A model generated the notes under the pieces. That model worked only from the letters and a program-made list of their open reading frames with translations, was not told the DNA's origin and did no database searches. Positions 16,616 through 24,792 of a DNA stretch of 64,000 bases are shown here, one piece after another. Each line of letters opens with the position of its first letter. Within the stretch, counting starts at the first letter, position 1. The stretch lies in contig NZ_CP011280.1 in the NCBI RefSeq assembly GCF_000973085.1, positions 336,642-400,641 on the forward strand. The letters are read 5' to 3'. This DNA is from Sneathia vaginalis. Its GTDB lineage: Bacteria > Fusobacteriota > Fusobacteriia > Fusobacteriales > Leptotrichiaceae. A program made the position numbers and the translations under genes.

Positions 16616-18938
16616 TTCTAAGATATTAGATGAGCTAAAAGAGTATATAAAAAAAGAGAATAATAATAGTAATAATAACCATAGATTAGTTAATGATAAT
16701 AAAGAAGTTGATGAAATATTACAGAAAAAATTTGATAATGAGTATGGTGATAAAAGGTATACAAAATATTTTGAGGATACAACTAATGCAAAAGTAGATA
16801 AAAAAGATAAAAAGAATTTAAATGAAGTTTTAAGAGCTGTTGATAAGAAGAATAAGGAAATTGTAAAACAAGAGCATTTTGATGATTATAGAGAATTTTT
16901 TAAAAATGAAAATAATGTTAATACTATAGATTTTTTATACAACCTTTGTATGCGTTCTAAAGATCCACTAGAAGAATTAGAAAATGCATTGTGTTTTCTT
17001 TCTTGTAAGTATGAAGGTGAAGGGATAATAAAAAATATAGGGACTATAGCTAAAAACATATTTAAATCTAAGGCTAAGGAAGCTATTGTTAATAAGATAA
17101 GTGATGTAATAAAAATACGTATACCTAAGGAAGAATTTAGTGAGAGACACTTATTAAAAATGGGTATAGCTGATGTGGATGATATAAAATTAAGCTGTAA
17201 GAGCTTACCATTAAAAGAATATCCTAAAACAAAATACTATAGATTCTTAAAACTTTTTAAAGATGAGGACTTAATAGCTAAAAGCTATAGTATAGATAAA
17301 AAAGGTAAAAGGAAGTATAAAAGGGCAAGAAGACTATTAGATAACATATTGATATGTCTAATTAAAAGTATAACTAGGGTAGAAAGTAAGTATTTAGATG
17401 AATATCCAAATGATAAGCAAAATATTTTAAGAAACTACTTATTAGCCCTAGATGAAAATGAAAATGGTTTAACTTATGAAAATTATAGCTTCTTACATTC
17501 AATAAAACCATTTAATATATCTGAGGTAATATTATCATTACTTAAAAGTGATAAATCATACAGGGAGTACTCATTAAGAAAAATATCTGATTTTATGTAT
17601 GATAAAGAGTACAAAAGTTATTTAAAAAATACGACTAGTGTAGATAAAATAAAGGGTAAGTTTCCGACTAGAAGTTCTCTAGAATACAATATGAGGTTAA
17701 GGTCTAGCTATAATATATACAAGTTTTATGAAGCCCTATACACAGATAATAATAAAGCAGAAAAAGAACAATTAGTATGTTCTGGTGCAAAAATACGTTG
17801 CACGATGAGTAGTACAGAAAGTAAGTTGTTAGTTATATCATCTAAAAAATATATAGATTCAAAACCATGTGCAACTATATATGATAGGATGATAGAACCA
17901 TTTAAAGAATGTCATGCTAATAAAGTTTGTGTACCTACTTTAGGTGTATGGGAAAAGAAGAAAAATATATCAATAGGTGATAAGGCAGCATTAATAAGTA
18001 ATTCAAAATGTATGTGTACCTTTGGTGGGGTAATAAGTATAACAGACCCTAATCAAAAAACAAGTAATCTAAAAGAAATATCAAAAATTGATCATGATAT
18101 AAAGTATAGTCTTGAGGACTATAAGGATATAAAAAATATATATTATGACCTAGAAAAAAGATATTTTAATAGATTTGCAAGATATGTGTATAGTTCATAC
18201 CTACATGTAGGAAGGATAGATATACATTGTATAAAACTTTTTAGAGAAAAATTAAAGCCTAAGTATGATGATAAAAAATTATACAACGAAAATTGTATAC
18301 CAGTAGTTGATAATGATATTGAATGTATAGTTAATATCTACCCGCTAGCTAAAATCATAATGGGATATTTTTATGGAAGATTAAATGATAATAGGATAAA
18401 AGATAAGTGGTTAGATGTAGGTAGAAGTCTATCTAAAGAATTAGATTTTGAAAAATTCATAAGTAAAGCTAAAAAGCAGTTACCAGTAATATATTCAGCG
18501 TATAAAGAGAAAAGTAGCCATTATCCAAAATGTACTTGGATGAAGGATGTATACAATGAATATATGAGTAGGTATTCTGGTCAAGAATTAAATGATAGGG
18601 TAAGAATGTATCATAAAGAAGGTGGAGGAATAAATGGAGATATGAAAACACCGTGGTGTGCTTCATTTGTAAACTTTATTCTAAAAACTGGTTTAAAATC
18701 ACCCTCATCACAGTGTTTTTATTCAAAAGAGGGTAAAAAATATTTTAATAAAATAAAGAAGGGTAAATTCGGTGCAATATTAGTACTAAATTATGGGAAT
18801 GGTAGAGGTCATTGTTCCTTTATAGTCACAGAAGATGACAATGGTTATTTGTGTCTTGGAGGTAATCAATCAAAAAAAATTAAAAAGAGCTATTTTCCTA
18901 AAAATAAAAGAGTACAAGGAATATATTGGCCAAAATAG
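16524..18938 (+). CDS. PAAR-like (DUF4280) and peptidoglycan-amidase (TIGR02594-like) effector part
   Basis: An 804-residue open frame with no good start of its own: the only early start is TTG 16524 without a ribosome site, and no methionine follows for over 100 residues. Order: a Lys/Glu linker; a QPQQPQQSQ repeat; a long helical region (30-400); a PAAR-like DUF4280 domain (about 416-510: SGAKIRCTMSS, then CVPTLGVWEKK, ALISNSKCMCTFGGVISI); and a C-terminal TIGR02594-like amidase domain (655-804) with Cys712 in PWCASFVNF, His763 in GRGHCSF, and the closing LGGNQ and IYWP motifs. It is predicted to sit on the VgrG tip and cleave peptidoglycan in a target. Confidence 0.82.
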   Translation: MKRKKKEKQEEKVETPIKQEQPQQPQQSQDNSKILDELKEYIKKENNNSNNNHRLVNDNKEVDEILQKKFDNEYGDKRYTKYFEDTTNAKVDKKDKKNLNEVLRAVDKKNKEIVKQEHFDDYREFFKNENNVNTIDFLYNLCMRSKDPLEELENALCFLSCKYEGEGIIKNIGTIAKNIFKSKAKEAIVNKISDVIKIRIPKEEFSERHLLKMGIADVDDIKLSCKSLPLKEYPKTKYYRFLKLFKDEDLIAKSYSIDKKGKRKYKRARRLLDNILICLIKSITRVESKYLDEYPNDKQNILRNYLLALDENENGLTYENYSFLHSIKPFNISEVILSLLKSDKSYREYSLRKISDFMYDKEYKSYLKNTTSVDKIKGKFPTRSSLEYNMRLRSSYNIYKFYEALYTDNNKAEKEQLVCSGAKIRCTMSSTESKLLVISSKKYIDSKPCATIYDRMIEPFKECHANKVCVPTLGVWEKKKNISIGDKAALISNSKCMCTFGGVISITDPNQKTSNLKEISKIDHDIKYSLEDYKDIKNIYYDLEKRYFNRFARYVYSSYLHVGRIDIHCIKLFREKLKPKYDDKKLYNENCIPVVDNDIECIVNIYPLAKIIMGYFYGRLNDNRIKDKWLDVGRSLSKELDFEKFISKAKKQLPVIYSAYKEKSSHYPKCTWMKDVYNEYMSRYSGQELNDRVRMYHKEGGGINGDMKTPWCASFVNFILKTGLKSPSSQCFYSKEGKKYFNKIKKGKFGAILVLNYGNGRGHCSFIVTEDDNGYLCLGGNQSKKIKKSYFPKNKRVQGIYWPK
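16584..16610 (+). repeat. Three 9-bp tandem repeats in the effector linker
   Basis: CAACCTCAA, CAACCTCAA, CAATCTCAA in tandem. In the frame of the downstream ORF they encode QPQ-QPQ-QSQ, a typical flexible linker. In the upstream ORF's frame they read as Thr/Ser. This supports the downstream frame as the true one here. Confidence 0.8.
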
Positions 18939-18947
18939 GAGGAAAAA

Positions 18948-19883
18948 ATGAAAAAAATATATTTATTATGTCTTGTGTTATCAAGCATAAGTATCGCAGA
19001 AGGAATAAAATATGAAACTTTAGATGAAGAGAAAAAATATGTAATAGATACAAGTGATAAATTAAGAGATTTACAAATTAAATCTATTAATTATGAATTA
19101 TCAAATTTTAATGTATCAAGTGAAAAAACAAGTGGTGAAAATTTCCTAGAAAGTATAGAAGATGAAAATTCTAAATATGAAATAGGTAATAATACATACT
19201 TTATAGGTAACAAAGATGAATACAACATAAATACAAAATTTAATTTTGGTAAAGTATTTGACTTTGAAGGTAATAATGCCACATTAGGTCTAAATATGGG
19301 CTATGTTAATGGTAAAATAAATAATAATAAATTAAATGGAGTAAATGTAGGTATATATGCTAAATCATATATGCCAGATTATAAGTTAAAAATTAACACA
19401 GAGCATAAATTTAATTATACTAATGTAGAATATGAAAAAGCATTTAAACAAAATTATTTAGGTGTATATGGAGGTATAGATATTAGAACAAGCTTAGGTA
19501 GCACATTTTTTGTTGAACCAGGAGTAAGAGCAAGTTATACATTTAATTTAGATTCTAATGTTTTAGATCAAAATGAAGATAAGATAGAATTAAAAAAAGG
19601 AATAAATGCTAGCATAGGAGGTTTAGCAAGAATTGGATATATTTTTGGTAAAGAAAATAAGTTTAAATTGTCTTTAGGATATTCACTAGACAAAAGATTA
19701 AATAATTTAAACAAGTATAATATATTTAACAAAAATGTTGAAAAACCAGCAAACAACTATATTACACATGATGTAGATATGCAATTTGATGTTAATTTAA
19801 AAGAAAAACATAAATTTTCTTTATCTGTAGGTAAGAATACAGGAGGGTATAAGGGAGGCTTATCATATAATTATATTTGGTAA
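18948..19883 (+). CDS. Outer-membrane beta-barrel-like protein
   Basis: A 311-residue protein with a cleavable signal peptide (MKKIYLLCLVLSSISIAEG), a short charged region (20-85), then repeated amphipathic strands. These alternate hydrophobic and polar residues with Gly/Asn turns (GLNMGYVNGKINNNKLNGV, VGIYAKSY) and end in an aromatic residue (YNYIW), as outer-membrane barrels do. It resembles the barrel half of fusobacterial autotransporters without a passenger. The start follows AGGAGG, 9 bases after the effector stop, so the two are co-transcribed. Whether it protects against the effector, exports it, or is an unrelated porin or adhesin is unknown. Confidence 0.72.
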   Translation: MKKIYLLCLVLSSISIAEGIKYETLDEEKKYVIDTSDKLRDLQIKSINYELSNFNVSSEKTSGENFLESIEDENSKYEIGNNTYFIGNKDEYNINTKFNFGKVFDFEGNNATLGLNMGYVNGKINNNKLNGVNVGIYAKSYMPDYKLKINTEHKFNYTNVEYEKAFKQNYLGVYGGIDIRTSLGSTFFVEPGVRASYTFNLDSNVLDQNEDKIELKKGINASIGGLARIGYIFGKENKFKLSLGYSLDKRLNNLNKYNIFNKNVEKPANNYITHDVDMQFDVNLKEKHKFSLSVGKNTGGYKGGLSYNYIW

Positions 19884-19920
19884 TGTAAACTATTTTAAAC
19901 TAACTGACAGTCCTAAATCC

Positions 19921-19949
19921 TTGTAATTTACTTTAAAATATTGTAAAAT
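19921..19949 (+). promoter_or_regulatory. Promoter of the opp operon
   Basis: TTGTAA (19921-19926), a 17-base spacer, and TAAAAT (19944-19949), 52 bases before the oppD-like start. Confidence 0.6.
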
Positions 19950-20001
19950 AGAATTCTAGTAGTTAAAAGCTATATGAAGTGAGAGAAAGGAGTGTCATAG
20001 T

Positions 20002-21009
20002 TTGGAAAGTGAAACATTGCTGAAAATACAAAATTTAAATACAGGTTTTCGTATTAAAGATAATTATTACAATGCAGTAGATGATGTGACGCTTGATTTG
20101 TGCAAAAACGAAGTTCTTGCCATAGTTGGAGAGTCAGGATGTGGTAAAAGTACATTAGCTACATCAATAATAGGTCTACACGATCCAAATATCACTAAAG
20201 TAGAAGGTAGTATTCTATTTGAGGGTAAAAATTTAGTTGGTCTCGATGAAGAACAATATAATAAAATTAGAGGTAATAAAATAGGTATGATTTTTCAAGA
20301 TCCTTTATCTGCATTAAACCCTCTTATGAAAATAGGTCAACAAATTGAAGAAGGATTATTATACCATACAAAATTAAATGAAAAAGAAAGAAAAGAAAGG
20401 GTATTAGAATTAATAGAAAGAGTTGGAATTCCTAATCCCCAAAGAGTTATAAATAGATTTCCACATGAATTATCAGGGGGTATGAGACAAAGAGTAATAA
20501 TTGCAATTGCCTTATCATGTAAACCTGATATATTAATAGCCGATGAACCAACAACAGCTCTAGATGTCACAATACAAGCACAAATTCTTGATTTAATTAA
20601 AGAATTGGAAGATGAAATAGGGGCTGGTATTATTTTAATAACACACGATTTGGGTGTAGTTGCTGAAATGGCTGACAGGGTAGCAGTTATGTATGCGGGT
20701 GAAATAGTTGAACTTGCTGATGTTAATGAATTATTTAAAAATCCTAAACATCCATATACAAGATCACTATTAAGCTCTATACCACAATTAGATAAAGAAA
20801 CTGAACATTTACATGTTATACAAGGTACTGTTCCATCATTAAAGAATTTACCAAGAAAAGGATGTAGATTTTCAGAAAGAATACCATGGATAGCTAAGAG
20901 TGAACATGAAGAAAATCCAGTGTTACATGAAGTATCAAAAAATCATTTTGTAAGATGCACATGTTACAAAAATTTCCACTTTGATAATGGAAGTGATATA
21001 AATGAGTAA
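20002..21009 (+). CDS. oppD: Oligopeptide ABC transporter ATPase (OppD-like)
   Basis: A 335-residue ATPase of the peptide/nickel importer class: Walker A GESGCGKST, signature LSGGMRQR, Walker B ILIADEPTTALD, H-loop THDLG. The C-terminal oligopeptide-type extension contains PSLKNLPRKGCRF and a Cys cluster (VRCTC), which in many OppD/DppD proteins binds an Fe-S centre or metal. The start is TTG 20002, chosen for its GAAAGGAG site 9 bases upstream. It overlaps oppF by 8 bases. Dipeptide or other small-molecule specificity cannot be excluded, as no binding protein gene is linked. Confidence 0.86.
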   Translation: MESETLLKIQNLNTGFRIKDNYYNAVDDVTLDLCKNEVLAIVGESGCGKSTLATSIIGLHDPNITKVEGSILFEGKNLVGLDEEQYNKIRGNKIGMIFQDPLSALNPLMKIGQQIEEGLLYHTKLNEKERKERVLELIERVGIPNPQRVINRFPHELSGGMRQRVIIAIALSCKPDILIADEPTTALDVTIQAQILDLIKELEDEIGAGIILITHDLGVVAEMADRVAVMYAGEIVELADVNELFKNPKHPYTRSLLSSIPQLDKETEHLHVIQGTVPSLKNLPRKGCRFSERIPWIAKSEHEENPVLHEVSKNHFVRCTCYKNFHFDNGSDINE

Positions 21010-21958
21010 TATAGTAATGGAAGTAAAAGGACTAAAGGTACATTATCCAATTAGAGGAGGCTTTTTCAATAGAATAATAGACTATGTTTATGCTGTTGAT
21101 GGTGTAGATATGGTAATAGAACAAGGAAAGAGTTATGGACTTGTTGGAGAATCTGGTAGTGGTAAGTCTACAATAGGTAAGTCAATAATAGGATTAGAAA
21201 AAGTTACAGAAGGTAAAGTGTTATACAAAGGAGAAGAAATATCATTAAATAAAATTAAAAGAAAGTCATCATATAGAAAAGATGTACAAATGATATTCCA
21301 AGATTCAATGTCATCATTAAATCCTAAAAAAAGAGTTCTAGATATTATTGCTGAACCTTTAAGAAATTTTGAAAGATTGACACCAGAAGAAGAAAAGAGA
21401 AAGGTTATAGAACTATTAGAAATAGTAGGTATGACAGAAGATACAGCATATAAGTATCCATTTGAATTCTCAGGTGGTCAAAGACAAAGAATAGGTGTTG
21501 CAAGATCTGTAGCAACTAAACCTAAATTAATTATAGCTGATGAACCAGTGTCTGCATTAGATTTATCAGTGCAAGCACAAGTCTTAAATTATATGAAAGA
21601 TATACAAAAACAATTTGGTTTAAGTTATATATTTATTTCTCACGATTTAGGTGTAGTAAAACACATGTGTGATGAAATATACATTATGTATAGGGGAAGA
21701 TTTGTTGAAAAAGGTATAAAAAAAGATATATATACAGATCCTAAACATATTTATACAAAGAGATTAATTGCGGCTATTCCTGATATAAATCCAGAAACTA
21801 GGGATAAAAATAGAGAATATAGATTGTTAGTTGAAAAAGAATACAAAGAAAAAGAAAATGTGTATTACGATAAAAATGGTAAAGTATTTGATTTAATACC
21901 ATTAGATAAAACTAACAAAAATGAAACACATTTTGTCGCATTGAAAGAGGTGAAATAA
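21002..21958 (+). CDS. oppF: Oligopeptide ABC transporter ATPase (OppF-like)
   Basis: A 318-residue second ATPase of the heterodimeric pair: Walker A GESGSGKST, Q-loop IFQDS, signature FSGGQRQR, Walker B IIADEPVSALD, H-loop SHDLG. The MFQDSMSSLNPKKRV-type region and the N-terminal VHYPIRGG are characteristic of OppF. The C-terminal tail (YRLLVEKEYKEKENVYYDKNG) is a little longer and more charged than usual. It starts within the end of oppD and is followed after one base by the permease gene, showing tight operon organisation. Confidence 0.88.
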   Translation: MSNIVMEVKGLKVHYPIRGGFFNRIIDYVYAVDGVDMVIEQGKSYGLVGESGSGKSTIGKSIIGLEKVTEGKVLYKGEEISLNKIKRKSSYRKDVQMIFQDSMSSLNPKKRVLDIIAEPLRNFERLTPEEEKRKVIELLEIVGMTEDTAYKYPFEFSGGQRQRIGVARSVATKPKLIIADEPVSALDLSVQAQVLNYMKDIQKQFGLSYIFISHDLGVVKHMCDEIYIMYRGRFVEKGIKKDIYTDPKHIYTKRLIAAIPDINPETRDKNREYRLLVEKEYKEKENVYYDKNGKVFDLIPLDKTNKNETHFVALKEVK

Positions 21959-21959
21959 A

Positions 21960-22922
21960 ATGTGGAAAACAACGTTAAGAAGAATTTTAATTATGATACC
22001 TCAAATTGTAATACTAAGTATATTAGTCTTTATATTAGCTAAAATGATGCCAGGAGATCCATTCTCAGGATTAATAGATCCTAACATATCACCAGCTAGA
22101 ATAGCAGAATTAAGACAATCTTTAGGATTAAATGATCCTTGGTATATACAATATATTAGATGGATAAGAAACTTATTCCATGGAGACTTGGGTATAAGTT
22201 ATACATATAAGTTAAAAGTTACAACTTTAATAGGACAAAGAGGATATAATACATTTATATTATCATTATTCAGTGTTATCTTATCATATGCTATATCTAT
22301 ACCTTTAGGTATATTAGCAGGTAGATATAACGGTTCTAAATTTGATAAAATTGTAATATTATATAACTATATAAGTTATGCAATACCAACATTTGTATTA
22401 TCAATACTAATGCTATGGTTATTTGGATATACTTTAAGATTATTCCCTACATCAGGGTCAGTTGATTTAGGAATAAAACCAGGAACGTTTGGATATATTA
22501 TAAATAGATTCTATCATATTCTATTACCATCAATAACATACGCTTTATTAAGTACAGTAGGAACTATACAGTATTTAAGAAACGAAGTTATAGATTCAAA
22601 ACAAATGGATTATGTAAAAACAGCTAGAAGTAAAGGTGTTCCAGTAAACAAGGTTTATACAAAACACATATTTAGAAATTCACTATTGCCAATTGCAGCA
22701 TTTTTTGGTTATACTATAACAGGTTTACTTGGTGGATCAGTATTTATTGAAACAATATTTGGTTACCCTGGAATGGGACAATTATTTATATCATCAATTA
22801 GTTCAAGAGATTACAGTATTATAACAGCATTAATATTAATGTATGGTATCTTAACATTATTAGGAACATTACTATCAGATATAATTCTAAGTATAGTAGA
22901 TCCTAGAATAAGAATAGAGTAG
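21960..22922 (+). CDS. oppB: Oligopeptide ABC permease (OppB-like)
   Basis: A 320-residue inner-membrane permease with about six spans. Family features are visible: the N-terminal FILAKMMPGDPF (the typical ...PGDP motif), GLNDPWYIQYIRW, and the ATPase-contact loop TARSKGVPVNKVYTKHIFRN, ending with an IVDPRIRIE tail. It pairs with the next permease and uses the OppD/F-like ATPases. The start at 21960 is one base after the oppF stop, with AAAGAGGTG as the ribosome site inside oppF. Confidence 0.9.
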   Translation: MWKTTLRRILIMIPQIVILSILVFILAKMMPGDPFSGLIDPNISPARIAELRQSLGLNDPWYIQYIRWIRNLFHGDLGISYTYKLKVTTLIGQRGYNTFILSLFSVILSYAISIPLGILAGRYNGSKFDKIVILYNYISYAIPTFVLSILMLWLFGYTLRLFPTSGSVDLGIKPGTFGYIINRFYHILLPSITYALLSTVGTIQYLRNEVIDSKQMDYVKTARSKGVPVNKVYTKHIFRNSLLPIAAFFGYTITGLLGGSVFIETIFGYPGMGQLFISSISSRDYSIITALILMYGILTLLGTLLSDIILSIVDPRIRIE

Positions 22923-22931
22923 GAGGGCAAA

Positions 22932-23822
22932 ATGGAAAAGAAAGAAAAAAAAGAAATAACCAAAGCACCTACTGGATTTGAAATCATAAAAAGAGAGTTC
23001 ATTAAAGATAAGATAGCATTAGTGTCACTTATAATACTTGTAGCATTAATTTTAATAATATTTATTTCTTCAGCATTACTTAATCAAGATGAAGTAATGA
23101 CTGTAAGCTTATTAGATAAGTATGCAAGACCAGGAGAAGGTTTCTGGTTAGGAGCTGACTCAGGTGGACGTTCTATTTTAGGACAATTAATAATAGGTGC
23201 AAGAAATTCTATAATTATAGGATTTTGTGTAACATTTATTTCACAAATTATTGGTATATCTATAGGTTTAATATCTGGATACTATGCAGGTAGAGTAGAT
23301 AATATAATAATGCGTATTATAGACTTTATTATAATCTTACCAACAACAATGGTAATAATTGTATTTATAACAATAGTACCAAAGTTTACAGCATTTAAGT
23401 TTATACTAATACTAACTGCATTTATGTGGGTAGGAACAGCAAGACTTATTAGATCAAAAGCATTATCAGAAGCTAGAAAAGACTATATAAGTGCATCAAA
23501 GACATTAGGAACTAGTGATATTAAGATAATGTTAACAGAATTATTACCTAATATTAGTTCAATAATATTAGTAGATTTAACATTGACTTTTGCAGGTAAC
23601 ATAGGTATAGAAACAGGACTTACATATTTAGGTTATGGGTTACCACCTGCAACACCATCATTAGGTACATTAATAACATATGCATCAAAACCAGAAATAA
23701 TTTCATCAAAATTATGGGTATGGTTACCAGCATCATTATTAATTTTAGTGTTGATGTTATGTATAAACTATGTAGGGCAAGCTTTAAAGAGAGCAACAGA
23801 CGCAAGACAAAGATTAGGATAG
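22932..23822 (+). CDS. oppC: Oligopeptide ABC permease (OppC-like)
   Basis: A 296-residue inner-membrane permease: an N-terminal cytoplasmic tail, a first span at about 30-50, the family motif FWLGADSGGRSILGQLIIGAR, and the coupling loop SEARKDYISASKTLG. It completes the translocator D-F-B-C. No substrate-binding protein (OppA) follows; the operon ends at a terminator 1 base after the stop. The binding protein must therefore be encoded elsewhere. Ribosome site AGGAGGG precedes the start by 5 bases. Confidence 0.9.
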   Translation: MEKKEKKEITKAPTGFEIIKREFIKDKIALVSLIILVALILIIFISSALLNQDEVMTVSLLDKYARPGEGFWLGADSGGRSILGQLIIGARNSIIIGFCVTFISQIIGISIGLISGYYAGRVDNIIMRIIDFIIILPTTMVIIVFITIVPKFTAFKFILILTAFMWVGTARLIRSKALSEARKDYISASKTLGTSDIKIMLTELLPNISSIILVDLTLTFAGNIGIETGLTYLGYGLPPATPSLGTLITYASKPEIISSKLWVWLPASLLILVLMLCINYVGQALKRATDARQRLG

Positions 23823-23856
23823 AAAAAATGAGGGTTTTTAAATTCCCTCATTTTTT
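23823..23856. terminator. Bidirectional terminator between opp operon and DUF1439 gene
   Basis: AAAAAATGAGGG (23823-23834) pairs perfectly with CCCTCATTTTTT (23845-23856) around a 10-base loop. A- and T-runs on both sides serve both convergent genes. Confidence 0.92.
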
Positions 23857-24346
23857 AAAAATCTACTAAAAGTCTATTATCATTTATAGTAATATCATTG
23901 ATAGGTAATAATTTTGTTAGTGAATGTTCTTTAGTGTTGTATATACTCTTTTTTTCAACAATAGGGTATATGCTATTCATTAAAGCAGTTGAGATGAAGT
24001 TAGATTCAGGCATGAATTCATGCTTACCATCAGTTATTTTAACTAATTTAACTTTATCTAAATAAATATCATTTGTCACATTATCAAACCTAACATTAGA
24101 TTCAAAATACATATTACCTTTAAACTTTTTAAGTAGTACACTAGCTGTATAATCAGTTTTTAATTTAAATTTATTATCTTCTATCTTAATTTCAGGATTA
24201 AAGACTTTAATCTTGCTTCCGTACTTTGCTTTTTCAACAGGGAAAATTTTTTTAATCCCATAGTCAATTGCAACATTTGGTATTGCAACTGAAAAGGCAA
24301 GTGAAACGAATGGAAGAATAATAAATAATAGAATAAATTTCTTCAT
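23855..24346 (-). CDS. Exported DUF1439 (YceB-like) protein
   Basis: A 163-residue protein starting MKKFILLFIILPFVSLAFS, a signal peptide without lipobox. The mature part (VDY-type IDYGIKKIFPVEK, then IEDNKFKLKTDYTASVLLKKFKG in pieces) resembles DUF1439/YceB periplasmic lipid-binding-like proteins, whose function is unknown. The frame extends upstream to 24397, but ATG 24346 has a GGTGAT site and puts the signal peptide at the N-terminus. It is a single-gene unit with an extended -10 promoter. The family match is from memory of its pattern and is moderate. Confidence 0.68.
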   Translation of the reverse strand: MKKFILLFIILPFVSLAFSVAIPNVAIDYGIKKIFPVEKAKYGSKIKVFNPEIKIEDNKFKLKTDYTASVLLKKFKGNMYFESNVRFDNVTNDIYLDKVKLVKITDGKHEFMPESNFISTALMNSIYPIVEKKSIYNTKEHSLTKLLPINDITINDNRLLVDF

Positions 24347-24365
24347 AATTTTATCACCAACGAAT

Positions 24366-24374
24366 ATTATACCA
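24366..24374 (-). promoter_or_regulatory. Extended -10 promoter of the DUF1439 gene
   Basis: The minus strand reads TGGTATAAT, 20 bases upstream of the start codon at 24346. Confidence 0.6.
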
Positions 24375-24381
24375 TATTGTG

Positions 24382-24410
24382 TTGAAAAAAAAAGCAAAAA
24401 TTAGTAGAAT
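24382..24410 (+). promoter_or_regulatory. Promoter of osmC-like/uvrC
   Basis: TTGAAA (24382-24387), a 17-base spacer, and TAGAAT (24405-24410), 25 bases before the OsmC-like start. Confidence 0.6.
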
Positions 24411-24434
24411 ATATGAAAGAATGGGAGGATAAGT

Positions 24435-24791
24435 ATGTACAAGGTAGAAGCAAAAACTAATACTGGCTTTATTGTAAAAGCAACAACAGAAGATTTCCTA
24501 TACGAAATGGATAAGGACAAAAAATTAGGAACAACACCTGTTGGTTATGTAGTAGTAGCACTTAGTGGTTGTGCATTAATGTGCGTTAGAGGATATTATT
24601 TAAGAAAGGGTATAAAGGATATAGAGATAAAATCTAATCTGGAATACGATGGAAGCTTTAAGTTTGATATTGAAATAGACAAAGAGATAACTGAAGTGGA
24701 AGCTAGTGAAATTAAAGAATATATTAAAAAATATTGTACAGTATCGCAAATGTTAAATAAGGAAATAAGCTATAAGATTATAGGAAAGTAA
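24435..24791 (+). CDS. OsmC-family peroxide-reducing protein
   Basis: A 118-residue OsmC-like protein. Seen: GTTPVGYVVVALSGCALM with the first redox Cys, and KKYCTVSQML with the second Cys, the two positions that reduce organic hydroperoxides in this family. At 118 residues it is slightly shorter than Ohr/OsmC (about 140) and fits the YhfA-like branch. GGGAGG precedes the start. The stop is one base before uvrC, so an oxidative-stress enzyme and a DNA-repair nuclease share a transcript. Confidence 0.85.
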   Translation: MYKVEAKTNTGFIVKATTEDFLYEMDKDKKLGTTPVGYVVVALSGCALMCVRGYYLRKGIKDIEIKSNLEYDGSFKFDIEIDKEITEVEASEIKEYIKKYCTVSQMLNKEISYKIIGK

Positions 24792-24792
24792 A

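Noticed and set aside
12624-19883. Ordinary prophage
   Set aside because: No integrase, terminase, capsid, portal or holin-type gene is visible, and the amidase is fused to a PAAR-like domain and not a stand-alone endolysin.
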